Source: Trichobilharzia regenti | Lineage: Eukaryota; Platyhelminthes; Trematoda; Strigeidida; Schistosomatidae | NCBI GenBank assembly: GCA_944472135.2 | Contig: OX235263.1 | Span: 30,309,379 to 30,373,378, forward strand | Length of the DNA: 64,000 bases | Direction: 5' to 3' | In this document: in pieces, positions 34,233 through 46,559 of the stretch | How positions within the stretch are numbered: the stretch's first letter is position 1 | Layout: the number at the start of each line of letters is the position of its first letter | Notes under the pieces: generated by a model | Seen by the model: only the letters and a program-made list of their open reading frames with translations | What the model was told of the DNA's origin: nothing | The model's database searches: none | Made by a program: the position numbers and the translations under genes

Positions 34233-35244
34233 CTGAAATTTAAAGGTAGAGTGGATTGGTTTTCTTATGAAAACTCTAGCACATCAGGTGGTAGTAAATT
34301 CGATAAAATATTCGAACTGGCAAGAATCTTCATGACAGAGATTTTATAAGCTCGATCTGTTTCACATCTTAATATGCCAGGCTGTCAGTGTGATGGAAAA
34401 GTAGTCAATGAGTCATTAACAGTGCACAGAGAATCGGCATATATCAATCCATTTTATCAAAATGAATACGGTTTAACGCAATTTTTCCATAAAGAAAACA
34501 AGAACTCGAGATTTTATAGTAATACTGGTAGAATTTATTTACTTTGCGCGCTAATTTTTCCTTTCCGTGGTATTTCTTCCTAGCTGGTACATTTCACTAC
34601 ATTTTAGCGGATTATATCAAACATCCATATCAAACTTTTACTAATATGCATCATGATCATTTTTATAAAGTTATTTGTGTACTTAATAGTTATAGACTGA
34701 ACAGCAAAAACAAAGCGCCAGAAAAGAATCAACAAGAAAGTGATATGAGATAAGTAATTATTGAAAACCATGGAGTTGTAGATGGTGATTTTGTCCTAAT
34801 TTGGATATCTTCAGCTTTCTACACTCAAGATTTTGACAGGAATCGAGTTATCCAGTTTTCAATAAAGAAAAAATCCCCATTTAGACATTTATAAAATAGA
34901 AAGATTGAGCGAAGAAATATTTACTTTTCAGTTTTCTTCGTTAATTATTAACCCATTGACATTTTGACACTGACTAATTATTGTTAACAAACTTATCGCC
35001 ACTTGATTGGCAAACTGTTGTGTATTGTAATTAAAATGCTATACGTGTATATTAGAGTAGAACCGGAGATGAGGATCTAATTGAAGAGTAAATATTTCTT
35101 CGCTCAATCTTTCTGTTATCCAGTTTTACCTATTCTCCAGTGAACTTCCAGCTGATGTCCTTGTTGAAAGGAAATCTTGAAACTAACGAAATTTTTGCTA
35201 CCTTAAGATTGAAGGAGAAAGAGAAAGAACTTGAAGTGTGTGTT
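34233..35244. other. Intron, no feature recognised
   Basis: AT-rich, nothing assigned. Around 34880-34960 and 35085-35115 a short sequence (GATTGAGCGAAGAAATATTTAC and its complement) forms an inverted pair about 190 bp apart. Confidence 0.5.
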
Positions 35245-35442
35245 GGCGATTCAGTGGTAGGATGCTCACCAACCACGCAAATAGTCCGGGTTCGACTCCT
35301 AGCCGAAGTATTCTCAAATCTCACTAAGTTTCAAAGGTTGGATGTGACTCTTGTAACCTAATCCCGTAAAAATGAAACACCGACCATCTTCAGTAAGGCT
35401 TCAAAGCTTGAAGCTCTCTGTTTCCCTCAGGATGCAAAGAAT
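35245..35442 (+). repeat. tRNA-derived SINE, family 2 (degenerate)
   Basis: Box A-like TTGGCGATTCAGTGGTAGGA, box B GGGTTCGACTCC, body CCTAATCCCGTAAAAATG and a weakened 3' tail. Confidence 0.7.
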
Positions 35443-35497
35443 TGAAAAAAAAAATACAGTGAGTGTTAATAGTGGAAACTGGAATTTCTTGTCTTAC

Positions 35498-35696
35498 CTG
35501 AATCAATATCAACTTGATTCGGTGTATTCCCCAACTGTGCCTGTATAGCTAATAGACCAAAACGATTAACAAAGAAATCCCAAGTAAATATTTGCTTATT
35601 TGGTAGACTACAACTCAACTGATGCATACGTTGCAATATAAGACAACGATCAGCGATAACAGTGTCAAATTGAAATTCTAAACACTGTATGGCGCA
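35498..35696 (-). CDS. UNC79: UNC79 coding exon 10 of window
   Basis: A 199-nt exon, TTTTAG acceptor and GTAAGA donor. It encodes CAIQCLEFQFDTVIADRCLI and then TWDFFVNRFGLLAIQAQLGN. Vertebrate UNC79 has CLDFQFDTVVKDR and SWEFFVNRFETLSLEAQL in the same order, so this is one of the best-matched exons. It ends with one base of a split codon. Confidence 0.95.
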
Positions 35697-36544
35697 CTAA
35701 AAATAAAAATTGGACGAATAAATAAAACTGTATCAATAAAAACGGTAAACAGAAATTAAGTTTGGTTTACAAACTTCAAAAATGAATTTAATTCAGCATT
35801 AGCTTCCAGAAGAAAATCTTTTAATATCAAATATATAACAACGATGGATGATATCTATGTATGACCGATTGAAACATAAGTTAATAATGGAAATAAACCA
35901 ACAACCAGGTTGGTTGGTAAGTCATTTGGATGAATTCTTCACGGCTCTCTGTGTGTTGATTTCACTCCCCATATTCTCTCACCTGATTTACGTAACCATC
36001 TACAACATCAGTAGTCATACAAGCAATTGAGATTATACCAATCACAAGGTAATCTTATTTTGTTTCAAACCAGATGGTTAAATGAAATAGAAAGCGCCAT
36101 TGATACTCATCTCGACGTCTTTAGGATTCGTTGGAAGAGCGCATCGATACTATCAATCAAGCTAACATTTCTGCAGAAGTCCGTGTAGGATATTTTAGAG
36201 TTACAGCTAAATACTTAGTATCTAACCAATGTTCGATTGAAGCCCAATGAAGGATATCTTTGTTCTTAAGCAGCGATGAATGTTAACAGTAGTATCTATG
36301 ATTGCTAAAATTGAAATGTTACGCTTTATTTCTGAAAATAAATAATCCATAAGTTTGAATAAAATTAACTGGTAAAATGAAAAGTAAGTTTAATCCGCTT
36401 GTTACACTTAATGCTGTGAACTAGCTATAATGCTAAACCGCATTACACCACTAAAATTATTTGAGATAAGCAGTCCCTAACCAAACAATATTCTTTCAAG
36501 TTTCAACTGAAAAGAAATTGAATTATCCCCCTCATTACATTATT
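35697..36544. other. Intron, no feature recognised
   Basis: AT-rich; nothing assigned. Confidence 0.55.
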
Positions 36545-37745
36545 ATTATTTCCTTTAATTCCTAGAGGAACATAGGGCTTCAGCCGCGCGTCTCCATTGC
36601 CTTCGGTTTTCTGACAACTTTTCACCCCGCTCCAAGTCTGCCCACATTCTTTCATTTCCTCTTCCTTCACATGACATCCTCCAAGTCACCCCACCCTTGC
36701 ACTGACGACCAACTCGCCGCCCGCTTCCCTTTCGGGTTCCACTCGAGCAATGGCTTGTCTAGTGATGTCACTTGATGGTTTGTTTTCTCAGCGTATGGCC
36801 AATCCATCTCCATTTCTTCCTGCATGTTTGTTTCACAATCGGTTCCTGTTGGGTTGGTTCGCTCATTTCCAGAGATCCTTGCTGCTCATCTTTTCTGGCC
36901 AGCCATCTGATCTTGAGTATATTGAGCGAAGACAGCTAGCTGTTAATGAAGGTCTGAAGTTTGTTGGAGATGCTCTTTATGACGCGCTGACCAAGTCTCT
37001 GATCCATCCGTATAGTAGCACTGACTGACTTCACATTGGAGTTGAAAATCCTCATCTTATTTTCGATTTCATGTTGAGTGCTGTTGACCTCCTGCAAACA
37101 GACTTGAGAGTAATGAAAGCTTGTCTTGCTTTTCCGATTCTGGCTTTGATATCTTCGTCAGTTCCGTCGGCCTGTAGTTGAAAAGATGCTTCCCAGGTAG
37201 GTGTGTAGGTAAAGGAGGTTGTTTCTTCCAGGTTCCTCCCATTTATGCTGGGTGATTGTTGTCTGTTGTTGTTGTTGCTGTGGCTTTTGGTGTTGGCCAG
37301 GAATCTTCATCACCTCTGTTTTATCTATGTTCACCTGAATGGTGTCCTATCTTCTCTGGATGCTTGTTCTGCCAGCTTGTTGCTTTTCACTTGCATATCT
37401 TCCAGTTTGTGGGAAATCAGACATATGTCATCATAGGCGAAGTCCAGATCCTCCAAGTTTTTTGTGTGAGTCCATTTTATGCCTGTTTCCTCATCTCCCG
37501 TTGTCTGTCTCATTATCCAATCTACTGCAATCAGGAAGATCATTGGTGATGGTAGACAGTCTTGCCTCACTCCCGTCCTCACTTCGAGGGCTCCCGTAAG
37601 TTTCCCGTTGTGGATTACTTGGCATGCAGCATTGTCGTATAACTGTTGGATGAGATATATAATTATCGATGGGACCCCGTAGTAGCGAAGTAGTTGCCAA
37701 ATGACCTCTCGGTCGACGCTGTCGAAGGCCTTTTCAAAGTCATTA
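36545..37745 (-). mobile_element. RTE (SR2-like) retrotransposon, 3' fragment
   Basis: Minus strand. Breaks off at 37745 within AFDSVDREV. Continues with RTGVRQDCLPSPMIFLIAVD, DFAYDDICLISHKLEDMQVK (catalytic YDD region altered), the C-terminal cysteine region and the 3' tail next to ATTATTATT. Frameshifted and 5'-truncated. Confidence 0.82.
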
Positions 37746-38134
37746 CATAACCAAGGTGATATTCACAATAATTTATTATTTAGTTGTTGTGGGTGAATAT
37801 TCAGAGGCATAATTATGATCAAAATCTTGTGTTTATACAACCTATGAATACTAATCCCTTATCCACGTAACTAATGTTATGAATTGATAAATGATATGAG
37901 TATCTCTTGTAAACATTAAGCTTTCAATATTATTTTAATAAGTACGCATAATAGAGCAAAAGTCAAAGGGAATTAATTAACGATTAAAGTTTAATTTGTT
38001 GTACTCATATAAGACAGACAACTAAAAGTATATTCTGTTAGCTGCTTAAGGGATGCATACCAATATATATTTACGTCAAGAGACATGACAATGGTAGTCG
38101 GGTGATCCAAATAAAGCAGTAATTGAATCACAGT

Positions 38135-38430
38135 GAAGCGGTATTATTTACTGGATAACGTTTCGAATACAATTTGCTGTTGGTAATCAAGCTCAGTGAG
38201 TTGGTTTCAAACTTACAAAATACTTCTTTTTGGGTTGTTAAGTAACTTTATGAGCTATTATTAAGTGTAGATCCATAGTGATTTGTTTACTGGATATATT
38301 ACACAGGGAAATGGCATAGTTTATGAACAATAAATTCTGTTCAAAATACCATCCAGTAATTAATGAGATTTTATTGTGTGACATTTCCTAAAAACAAATT
38401 AATATAGAATTACAGACTACCACAATGTCA
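38135..38430. mobile_element. PLE lineage E terminal sequence, no coding part
   Basis: TCACAGTGAAGCGGTATTAT and ACGTTTCGAATACAATTTG match the terminus of copy E. Further on, TTTGTTTACTGG...ACACAGGGAAATGG and an imperfect inverse copy ending CAAATTAATATAG suggest collapsed inverted termini. Confidence 0.5.
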
Positions 38431-38439
38431 GAAATTTAC

Positions 38440-38580
38440 ATGTCTGAGAATGACATGGAGGAAGTCGTGCGGAAGCTGATTGTGGAACCAGCAGAAAAGA
38501 AGTACAGAGAACAGAACCAAATGATGTGCTGTTGTGAAACCGTATGTTCTACTCGGAACCCATGGAAATGATAATAATAA
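38440..38580 (+). mobile_element. RTE (SR2-like) 3' tail
   Basis: Very short copy: GACATGGAGGAAGTCGTGCG through GTATGTTCTACTCGGAACCC and ATAATAATAA. Only the last part of the element. Confidence 0.65.
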
Positions 38581-39237
38581 AGTGCTTTGAATAGCAGAAA
38601 GAGACAGTTAAGTAAAAAAAAGTCGGCGAAATATTGAACCCTCGACGTTGACTGAGTGATTGAATCGACTTCAAGTCCATAGAGTGCGTAGTTTCTACAG
38701 CATGGAAAAGGATAACCAATCAACTAGAGAAATATGTGGTTGAAAGACTTAAATTGAATTCATTGGAAGAGTGAGACGATGTGTTATCGATGTTACCGAT
38801 ACAGGGAGCGAAAACGTGTTCACTTTTGTCACATATTGTGCAGCACAACAAATATCACCGTTAACTAGTATGTAGTGTGTGCATTTCGGCCGTTTCTCAA
38901 AAAGCCTACACAGATCTTCACACTTCTGAATTACATTCCGTTATCATTTTTGTGGTGCAGACAACACTGAATATTTGACTAGAATCAGTTTCCAGGTGAC
39001 TGAATCGTGCTTTTTTGTGACACATTTCAACTATCATGTCTGATAATAAATGAGTTCACAATCCCATTACTTGATTTATATTTCCTGCTACATTAAATAC
39101 GTTTAGGTTTAACGTTATTCCAAAAAATGTAGAGGTTATAATCGTTACTCATTATTGCTCTTTTTACTTTAGTTAAAATGTCTGATTATGTGGTTTTAGA
39201 GATAGAATTAAATTTACTAAGCATATTGTATCTAGTG
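38581..39237. other. Intron, no feature recognised
   Basis: Nothing assigned. Confidence 0.5.
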
Positions 39238-39450
39238 GTACGTCGGCAGTTCAGAGGTGGAATATAAGCCAGTGACGTCCCACGTAGTCTGTAGTTCGAT
39301 TCCCAGTATCAAGCCCGGTAAAGAGACTTAAGGTTAGGCGCAAGATCAGCAACCCTACCCCATAAAACAAACACTACCATTGCTTCTGAAACTTCAATGC
39401 TCGTAGGTTGAAGTTCTATGTTCCACTCAGAACGTGAAGGAAGGGAAAAA
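39238..39450 (+). repeat. tRNA-derived SINE, family 2 (degenerate)
   Basis: Head with TACGTCGGCAGTTCAGAGGT, box B region TAGTTCGATTCCC, body ACCCCATAAAACAAACACTA and tail CTATGTTCCACTCAGAACGT. Confidence 0.7.
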
Positions 39451-40701
39451 CGGGGTTTGTATATCTAGTAAAATACTGGTAAGTGTCATTTCCTTTTGTA
39501 TTGTGGGATGCAGAAGGGGGTATTGGCGAAAATCTGATCTATGATGACCATATTTCATGGTAAAATGGTATCTGTCTAAACTTATAATTTGATGAAAGTG
39601 TTAGTGGCTGCTCGTTATTCTCCACTCTGATTGGTTGAAAGTCATACATCATATTTACTGGTCTCTCGTATAGTTGTTATATAACTGTTTAATATTCCTT
39701 TTTGCTATTTTATTTTATTTATTGATCTTGAGGTTATTATTTTGAGTTGTCTTCTTTTCATCCTCTTTTTTCCCCACATCACTCACTCTATATTCTTTAA
39801 TTCTCTATCGCTCACTTTCTACATATACTCGAAACGAATTTATTGGTAAACTGGTTACGGTTTGTTTGCATGCTGTAACATACCCACTTATGTATTGATT
39901 GTTGTTCTCATTATATATATACACAATGCCTACTAATCATCATTTGTCTTTGGTTAATTTTTTGGGTCTCTGGTTCCCATCCCCGCTTCTGTGCCTTATT
40001 GTTTGGTTGCTTCTATTAACCAATTTATTGTGTTTTCTGAGTATTTTGCATTTGAATGTTTTGCATGTGTGTGTGGGGTTTGCATTTTGCCACCATTATA
40101 CTCTTGTTTCTTCACCCTACTACTTAACCCCTCTACCCATATAATATAGTATCTACTTTCTGTTCCACACGTGTTGTTCATCATTCAACCCTATAATGAT
40201 CATAATCAGCAACAGCAGCAGCAGCAACAACAACAACAACAAGAGATTTTACGCATTACTCAGTGTTAAACTTCTTTTATTCTCCCCTCTTTAATCCCTT
40301 TCGTTTTTTATATAATCCCTACATTTTTCTTTTCCGTTTCACTCCTCTATTTTTTTGACAATTTATGTGCATAGTTTATTCTCAGTGAGTGGTTACGCAC
40401 CATTTCTCCGGAGCTGAACAGTGTAATTATACATGAAACAAAAATTCATCTGAGTATGACAGCAACAAAAAAACATGTATTAGTAAATAAAGAATAAATA
40501 TCTAGGTTTCTTTTTAATTTCCAAATAATAATAATATTGTATAGTTCACCTAAATCTGCAGTATGTGTATAAATTGGTGAGAGATCTTTCCTAGTTGTAA
40601 TATCACACTCAGCGAATTCAATCTCAGGACACGTACACACACAGAAAGTACCGTATATTATTATAGTAATGTATGTGTTTTTCTTTCTTTCCGTGTACAT
40701 G
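39451..40701. other. Intron; pyrimidine-rich block and a (CAG)n/(CAA)n array
   Basis: 39730-40380 is rich in T and C in the plus strand and resembles the 3' untranslated parts of the PLE copies, but no coding end precedes it. A trinucleotide run (CAG, then CAA) lies at about 40206-40241. Confidence 0.5.
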
Positions 40702-41008
40702 TGTGGTGAGAGCAGGCTGCTAGCCAATTAGTAGACATTAATCTACGTCAATGTCTAGGTCACTAATATTGGCCGTGAGAAAATATGAACAAGGCTGATT
40801 CAACAACCAATCACAGCAGACTTAACGTGGGCAAATATGATTCGTAGATATATGGCTCCACTTTCCGAGAAATCTCGAAAATAACCAATCAGAAGACTGT
40901 GTTTGTCAACTTGAATAAGCTATAATAATGTACATGAAATATATATAAATACGTGTTGATTTCTGTAATAAAAGGATCTGTTGCCGGCCCTTGTCTTCTG
41001 TTGTTACA
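40702..41008 (+). mobile_element. Solo LTR, second copy of the 5132-5467 family
   Basis: Begins TGTGGTGAGAGCAGGCTGCT and ends GTCTTCTGTTGTTACA. Flanked by CATG and CATT, a near-match 4-bp duplication. Contains ATATATATAAATACG, a likely TATA box, and AATAAAAGG, a likely polyadenylation signal, before the end, as expected for an LTR. Confidence 0.75.
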
Positions 41009-41211
41009 CATTGAGTTAGTTCTGCGTCATTGACTTTGCTCTTGTTTTATTTCACATCTCTTCTTCTTACATTAAATCAGAAGTTATAAATTTATCTTTA
41101 TATAAACCGGAAGAGTACTCATCATTACAGTACTCATTTATTTAAGTGAGAAAACAAAAATAAATTCGAAAATTCCCATTACTAACTTTTACGCAATTAT
41201 ATTTTACTTAC

Positions 41212-41782
41212 AGCTAAGGAGATACTGTGCAATGAAGCTAATTGTATTGCAGTGTATTGAGCAATCATTGAATTAGGATCGTCCAATGAACCAATTAAAC
41301 AACAAAATGCATGTGCTATTGCGCTCTGAATTAAAGGATTACGATTATTACTGGTGTTTGTATTCATTTTACTGGTAGGTTCTGTATTAGTTCCCCCATG
41401 TTGTCTTACTAAATGACCACTAGGTACATTTTTACGACCAGCATTAAATTTTGTACGTCCAATATGTGTTACACCTGTTAGTCTACAGAACAGATTCACT
41501 GCACCTGAACTTGCCATACTTCCACCTGATAATAAATGAGTTAGTTTATTTCCAGCTGAACCACTAAAGCCACCAGCTAATATATAATAGTCTAATTCTC
41601 TTAGTAGTACAGATACTTTTTCTATTGCGTCAAAACGAATCCTCCAGTCATGATGAGAGAAATCACGTTCAATCAACTTCCAGAGTATATTAAATCCTCC
41701 AGGAAATGAAAGACAGTGTAAAATTAACGGTACTGTCCAACTGGCTAAATGTGATAGCTCTGATTTCAGTAGACTCCATAAA
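41212..41782 (-). CDS. UNC79: UNC79 coding exon 9 of window (most conserved block)
   Basis: A 571-nt exon, AACAG acceptor and GTAAGT donor, phase 2 in and phase 0 out. It reads SLWSLLKSELSHLASWTVPL, then LHCLSFPGGFNILWKLIERD and DWRIRFDAIEKVSVLLREL, very close in pattern to vertebrate UNC79 (SLWRVVKSEFS, W+MRFEAVEKVAVI). An insert of about 90 residues rich in Gly, Ser and Asn then interrupts the block before AIAHAFCCLIGSLDDPNSM resumes it (vertebrate SLAHAFCCFL). The upstream in-frame ATG at 41832 lies in the intron and is not a start. Confidence 0.95.
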
Positions 41783-42284
41783 CTGTTATGAGAATGAAAA
41801 ACAACAGGAGAGAGATTAGATACATTTTGCATAAAAGTACAAATTTAACAGAAAACGAAGGAATTGATATTCAGATAATTTAAAATGCTCGAATTCCTAC
41901 CAATAAAACTTAACTCTCAAGCTGAATGCGATTTTTAAACTAAAGATTATGTTCAATGAACAAAAAAGCTGATTTAGTCTGAAAATAACTAATAAATAAA
42001 TTTCTTTTTACATTGAGTCTACCAGTCATGTGCGACTGTATTGGAGTTTACATTAACAGTATAAGTATATCAACTGTAATACATTACGGAAAAATAATAA
42101 AACGATACATTTCATCATTTCTGTCAATTTGCACTTGATCACCACTGCCATCCGGTGTAATAAGTAGGCATCTATCCACGCATCCAACTTGGTGAACCCT
42201 ACCGGTCACTACTTCTTATTCGAATTCCAGGAAGCCCAACTTGTAGTTGGTTACTAGTGAGCAGTGGATTTAGAGTCACCAACT
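41783..42284. other. Intron, no feature recognised
   Basis: AT-rich; nothing assigned. Confidence 0.5.
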
Positions 42285-42430
42285 AAACAGCAACTTCCTT
42301 ACCTCGTAATCTGAAAGTCCTGGTTTCGATCACTAGTCCTATGAGGGGTACATCCTACTGAGGAGTCCCAAAATAAGTTGGAATAGTTGTCTATTGGTGT
42401 CTGGTTTCAAATAGTTCTCAAATAAGTGGT
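42285..42430 (+). repeat. Hammerhead SINE remnant (old)
   Basis: Heavily diverged copy: box B-like GGTTTCGATCACT, then TACTGAGGAGTCCCAAAATA and TTCTCAAATAAGTGG. Ribozyme core is lost. Confidence 0.55.
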
Positions 42431-42862
42431 AATTCTTAGCGAAATATACCTTGAAACTGAAAGAATCCCTGCAAAACAATCCTTGAAAAAAGTTCATTTG
42501 GTTAACAAGTGATTTTATACCTATCTAACATCCTACTTGACACGCAACTAAGAGCTACGACTGCCAGTTGGAAAATTTCCCCCTCAACTCTTACGATTCC
42601 GTCTAAAATAAGAGTCGCAGATGTTGTCTGTTGTATCATACTTTGGAATATTTTTGTTTCTATGTGATGCTGTTTTCAACATCCATTCACGTTCTTTCTC
42701 GTAATAACAGTATGCGTACAGTATACAAACTGAAGCTTGAAAATGCGGAAATCACCATTGATATAAGCATTTATGTATAGAGATAACTAGATTTGTAGTT
42801 TTTCCTAAGAATATTTCTTTCTGTTACATTACACCGATAAATAAACTAGGTGCACTACGTAC
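42431..42862. other. Intron, no feature recognised
   Basis: Nothing assigned. Confidence 0.5.
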
Positions 42863-43634
42863 CTTGGAATCAAATGTGAGTGAATTAAGTAGTAGACAAA
42901 ATTCTTTTGAGCTTTCGGTGTTGCAGTACAGTTACGGGAAGTTAGAGTTTTCGTAGCCTGTATTGACTGTCCTTTGATCAATAAATCCTGACTAATTGAT
43001 TGACCCGGAAGTTTATTTCCAGCTAATCCTACTAAGCTGCTAATGCCAATGGCTGTCTGTGCTCCTAGTGCAGTGGAACCTCCAGTATTCAGCATACCAC
43101 CAGTATTTATTGCTCCTGTTGTCATAGTTGAGGTTGGATTAGTAGATGTTGCAGATGTTGAACTACTCGAACTGGCAGTAGACAGTTTTTGTTCTTCCCT
43201 TTCTGCTTTCATTATCACTTGTCTTAATGCATCACCGATATGACATAGATAAGCTAAACATTCTAAAATACACTGTAGTACAACAGGATCACGAAAGACT
43301 TTTAGTTCAACATTTGCCTGATCAATGGATGAAGATGATAGTGATGATGATGCAATTGATTGTTCATCTAATACTGATGGCTTTAGTGAAGTTGATCGTG
43401 TGCTCTGAAAAAAATTATCTGATTCTGCAATTATATCTTCATGATCAGTACAGCGACGTGTACCATCTTTAAGAAATCGTGTTAATAAGTAAACAAGGCG
43501 CAATACTGGTGGAACTGAACATAAGTCTTCAGAAGAAGGTAATGCAGGACACTTTTGTGCATTATCTAGTGTAACAGATGAGGTTTTGTTTTCTAATATT
43601 CCAGTACTATTGAAATCACCCCATTCAGTGTATT
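42863..43634 (-). CDS. UNC79: UNC79 coding exon 8 of window
   Basis: A 772-nt exon with TTTTAG acceptor and GTACGT donor. It starts EYTEWGDFNS and soon reaches the conserved LRLVYLLTRFLKD, the counterpart of vertebrate LRLIYTIFQEM. The motif VVLQCILECLAYLCHIGDAL matches the vertebrate ILFNMLNCLKILCLHGECL block. Between and after these are Ser-rich (SSSLSSSSIDQ) and Thr/Gly-rich (STATSTNPTSTMTTG) inserts absent from vertebrates. It ends HSHLIP plus two bases of an Arg or Ser codon. Confidence 0.9.
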
Positions 43635-44214
43635 CTAAAATTATAAAAAGGTAGGTGTATGTTATAGTTATGAAGTACTATAGTAACAAAATGCAAAGTA
43701 TGATGAAAAATGTAACCGTCATGATCTTGGGCTGAAGTTTTATCTTTAAATTAATAATCAGTCCTTTATATAACAAACCTTTCGTGTGCTTAAACCATTT
43801 TTAATGCAGCAAAGTTGTCACTGTAAAAGTCAAGTAAAGAAAAACTTGAAAATGTACATGGGAACAAGCTTGTATTAATATGATTTAAAAATGACACTAA
43901 AATATCAGTTTATGGACGGTAAATAATTTCATTGGCATTACGCGTGCTTTAGAAAAAATTACATGTTACGCTGAATTGGCTCTAGATTAGCGACCCGATG
44001 AATTACCTGCCGCGATGGATGCGATTTATCTTGTATTTCACCATCAATCAAAACCCAAAGTAACAATAAAGTTTGTAACATTTCACAGCTTTTACTAATT
44101 TCAAGGATTCAAATAACTCATCAGCCGGAATCTAAGGGTTAAGATACATTAGGACGGCGTTTACATCACTTAATCCGACGCTGATTCTTTTCGACGTGAC
44201 AAAGAAATTAGAAA
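43635..44214. other. Intron, no feature recognised
   Basis: AT-rich; nothing assigned. Confidence 0.5.
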
Positions 44215-45332
44215 TTACTGAAGAAAGAATATTCTTTTCGATAACTTATTCATCAGGCTCAACAGTTATATATCCATAATAAAGCACGCATCCATAACGT
44301 ACCGAGTGAAATAATTACTAACAAGTTAAGAAAATCCATTCAAAGAACTCCTAATGCTGGTATACTACAAGCGATATTTTCTACATGACCGGTTGTGATT
44401 CCCCGATTGAAAGATGAAGTACCTAGATTAGCCACCTCTGATTGTATCTACTAATTCAACTGTGCTTGTGGTGTAGCGAGTTATATTGACTGTTGCTCTA
44501 GGAACTTGACTTTTCCTGCTTGTGAACACCTACTGGTGTGGCTGCATAAAGGTATGGTGAAAAACACCAACAGTTCTATATTAGACCACCTGGTCCAAAC
44601 CGGCCACGAAGCTAGCATTTAAGAGCCCTTCCCCATCATCTTTCGGGTACCAAATAATTGCCAAAAGCACCTAGGTACCTCATATTCGAAACAGCAGAGG
44701 CTTTTGAGATTCGTATGAAACAACTGGTGCTATGTGGGTAGAAAAAACAGGTCCAACCACTTTTACTACTCTAACCTGCTGTGGAGTCCACAAATTCATA
44801 AATACCTTGTTACTTTGGGCTTGCTTGACATGGTCCTCTATCCTGTACGTATTAATTCCCCTAGCACTCGTTATAACACTTGCATTAATTAAAATTTTGT
44901 TTTTTTATTTAAACGTAATAGTTAACATACACGGTGATACACATACAACGCACATTATCTTCTACCCCAAATTTTTCTCTCCTTCCCCCTGCGTCCTTGA
45001 CGAGATCATTCATCCATTTGAAGTTTATCATCAATATGAATAGAATCGAATATGAACATGACTTACGAGAATTTATTACCACATATTCATTGTCTTTCGT
45101 AATCATTCGCTTTGTAATATTGGTGTTCAATTTAGTGTTACCGCTAAACATGTTGCTACATCCATATATTTTAGACTGTAATCTCTTAACAGTCTATTTG
45201 CAAATAACTTTAGGAATTCTGATGTTAATGATTCACTAATGTTGTCAGCAATAATTATTCTTTCATTATTATGGATGCACAAGCGTAGAACCTGATGATG
45301 AAGCTATCGAAGAGAATATTCTTTGTTCAGTA
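44215..45332 (+). mobile_element. PLE copy G: GIY-YIG fragment between inverted repeats
   Basis: Arms of about 65 bp at 44215-44280 and 45268-45332, inverse copies with several substitutions. Inside, 44400-44740 is a decayed GIY-YIG region (CIY*FNCACGVASYIDCCS-like, LVQTGHEASI) with stops, followed by a T-rich 3' part. Sister of copy H. Confidence 0.75.
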
Positions 45333-45507
45333 ACCAATCTTTTGAAATTTCTAGTGGGCATATTCAGTCAATTAAGATTAGAAATTCACTATTGTACTGT
45401 AAAACACGAACATTTTACAATGGCATTTAAATTACAATGTAGCAACTGTAAACTTCTGTACCCAAAGAAATTTTAAGTTAGAAAGATATAAGTGTATAAC
45501 AACTTAC

Positions 45508-45967
45508 CCGGGAAGTTTGTAGCATTCGCCAATGAGTCAAGTGTGAAATCGACTGTAACTTTAGGCGTTGGTCTAATTGGTGCTAAGTGTTGACATATTA
45601 ATCTAGCATAATTAAACCATGTCAACATATCTAAACAATCAATGCATTCACTGGGCATCTCATCCGTTTCCTTGTTTACACCAGGTAAATTATTATTATC
45701 ACCAGTATTATTAATATTATTACTAGAGATTGGTACTGATGTGACTGGCAGCTTTGCATCATTTGTTAATCTGTTATTATATTTAGGTAGAATACATGTT
45801 TCCATTCCAATACAATATAGATTTCTTAAACCAGGACTTGTTGTTTGATCCGCTGTTTCGGCTACATTACCCCAATATAATTCTAACATGTCACCAAGTA
45901 GCCATAATAATAAATTGGGTGTTTCTTGTGTATATCCAGAATGTCCTATTGGATCCAAGATTTTTAA
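45508..45967 (-). CDS. UNC79: UNC79 coding exon 7 of window
   Basis: A 460-nt exon, AATAG acceptor and GTAAGT donor, phase 0 in and phase 1 out. It begins LKILDPIGHSGYTQETPNLL, a predicted helix, and includes a conserved-looking LLLWLLGDMLELYWGN segment. A polar Asn-rich stretch follows (NNINNTGDNNNLPG). It then has a Cys pair, ECIDCLDMLTWFNYARLICQ, followed by HLAPI, aligning with the vertebrate block CNLCQSSILCYQLACELLERLAP. The shared CxxC and xLAP pattern supports the assignment. Confidence 0.88.
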
Positions 45968-46559
45968 CTATTGAATTCAATGAATAAATATATATCATAA
46001 TTGAATACGATAACTCCAGGAAAATAATTACATAGATTATTTTAATATAGTTTTAAGCTGATTTAATTAATAATAACATAAGACATTTGACTTTATGCAC
46101 AATCTATGTCGATTAAACAAAGTGAAGACATTTGATGAAAGATATTTTAAAATACAGTTTTCGCGGATTATCTTTGGTTATAAAGTTATGAGTTTCTAAA
46201 GTGTAACTGAAAAGCTGCCTAAAATGACATCGAATAGTCATCAGTAGGTGAAGATCTAAACTCGATAAGCAACAAACAATTTGGAAGTCAGGGTGTGTTA
46301 TCAAAATGTTACAAATATGTTTATTTCTGTGTCATCCCAGAGGATAAGAGTCTAAGTGTTAAAAATATAGTATATACAAAAGTGACTACAACTGATGTAT
46401 TGTTTTATTTTATTCTTCTTAACTTTTAATGAACTATTTTACTTAATTTATATTAATAAGATTTATTTCTTGTGCTAAGAGTTTAACATAGCTATAATAG
46501 TTTATCACAAAGTATGTAAAAGTCAAGTTAAGCTACTCTCTGTAAGACTGCCTTTCTCT
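45968..46559. other. Intron, no feature recognised
   Basis: AT-rich; nothing assigned. Confidence 0.55.

Noticed and set aside
39899..40144. Hydrophobic open frame of 81 codons
   Set aside because: Lies in a T/C-rich block like the 3' parts of PLEs; leucine and phenylalanine richness follows from composition and no homology is visible.
41782..41832. ATG start of a separate gene at 41832 (minus)
   Set aside because: A good AACAG acceptor at the start of SLWSLLK and the phase match with exon 8 show it is an internal exon.
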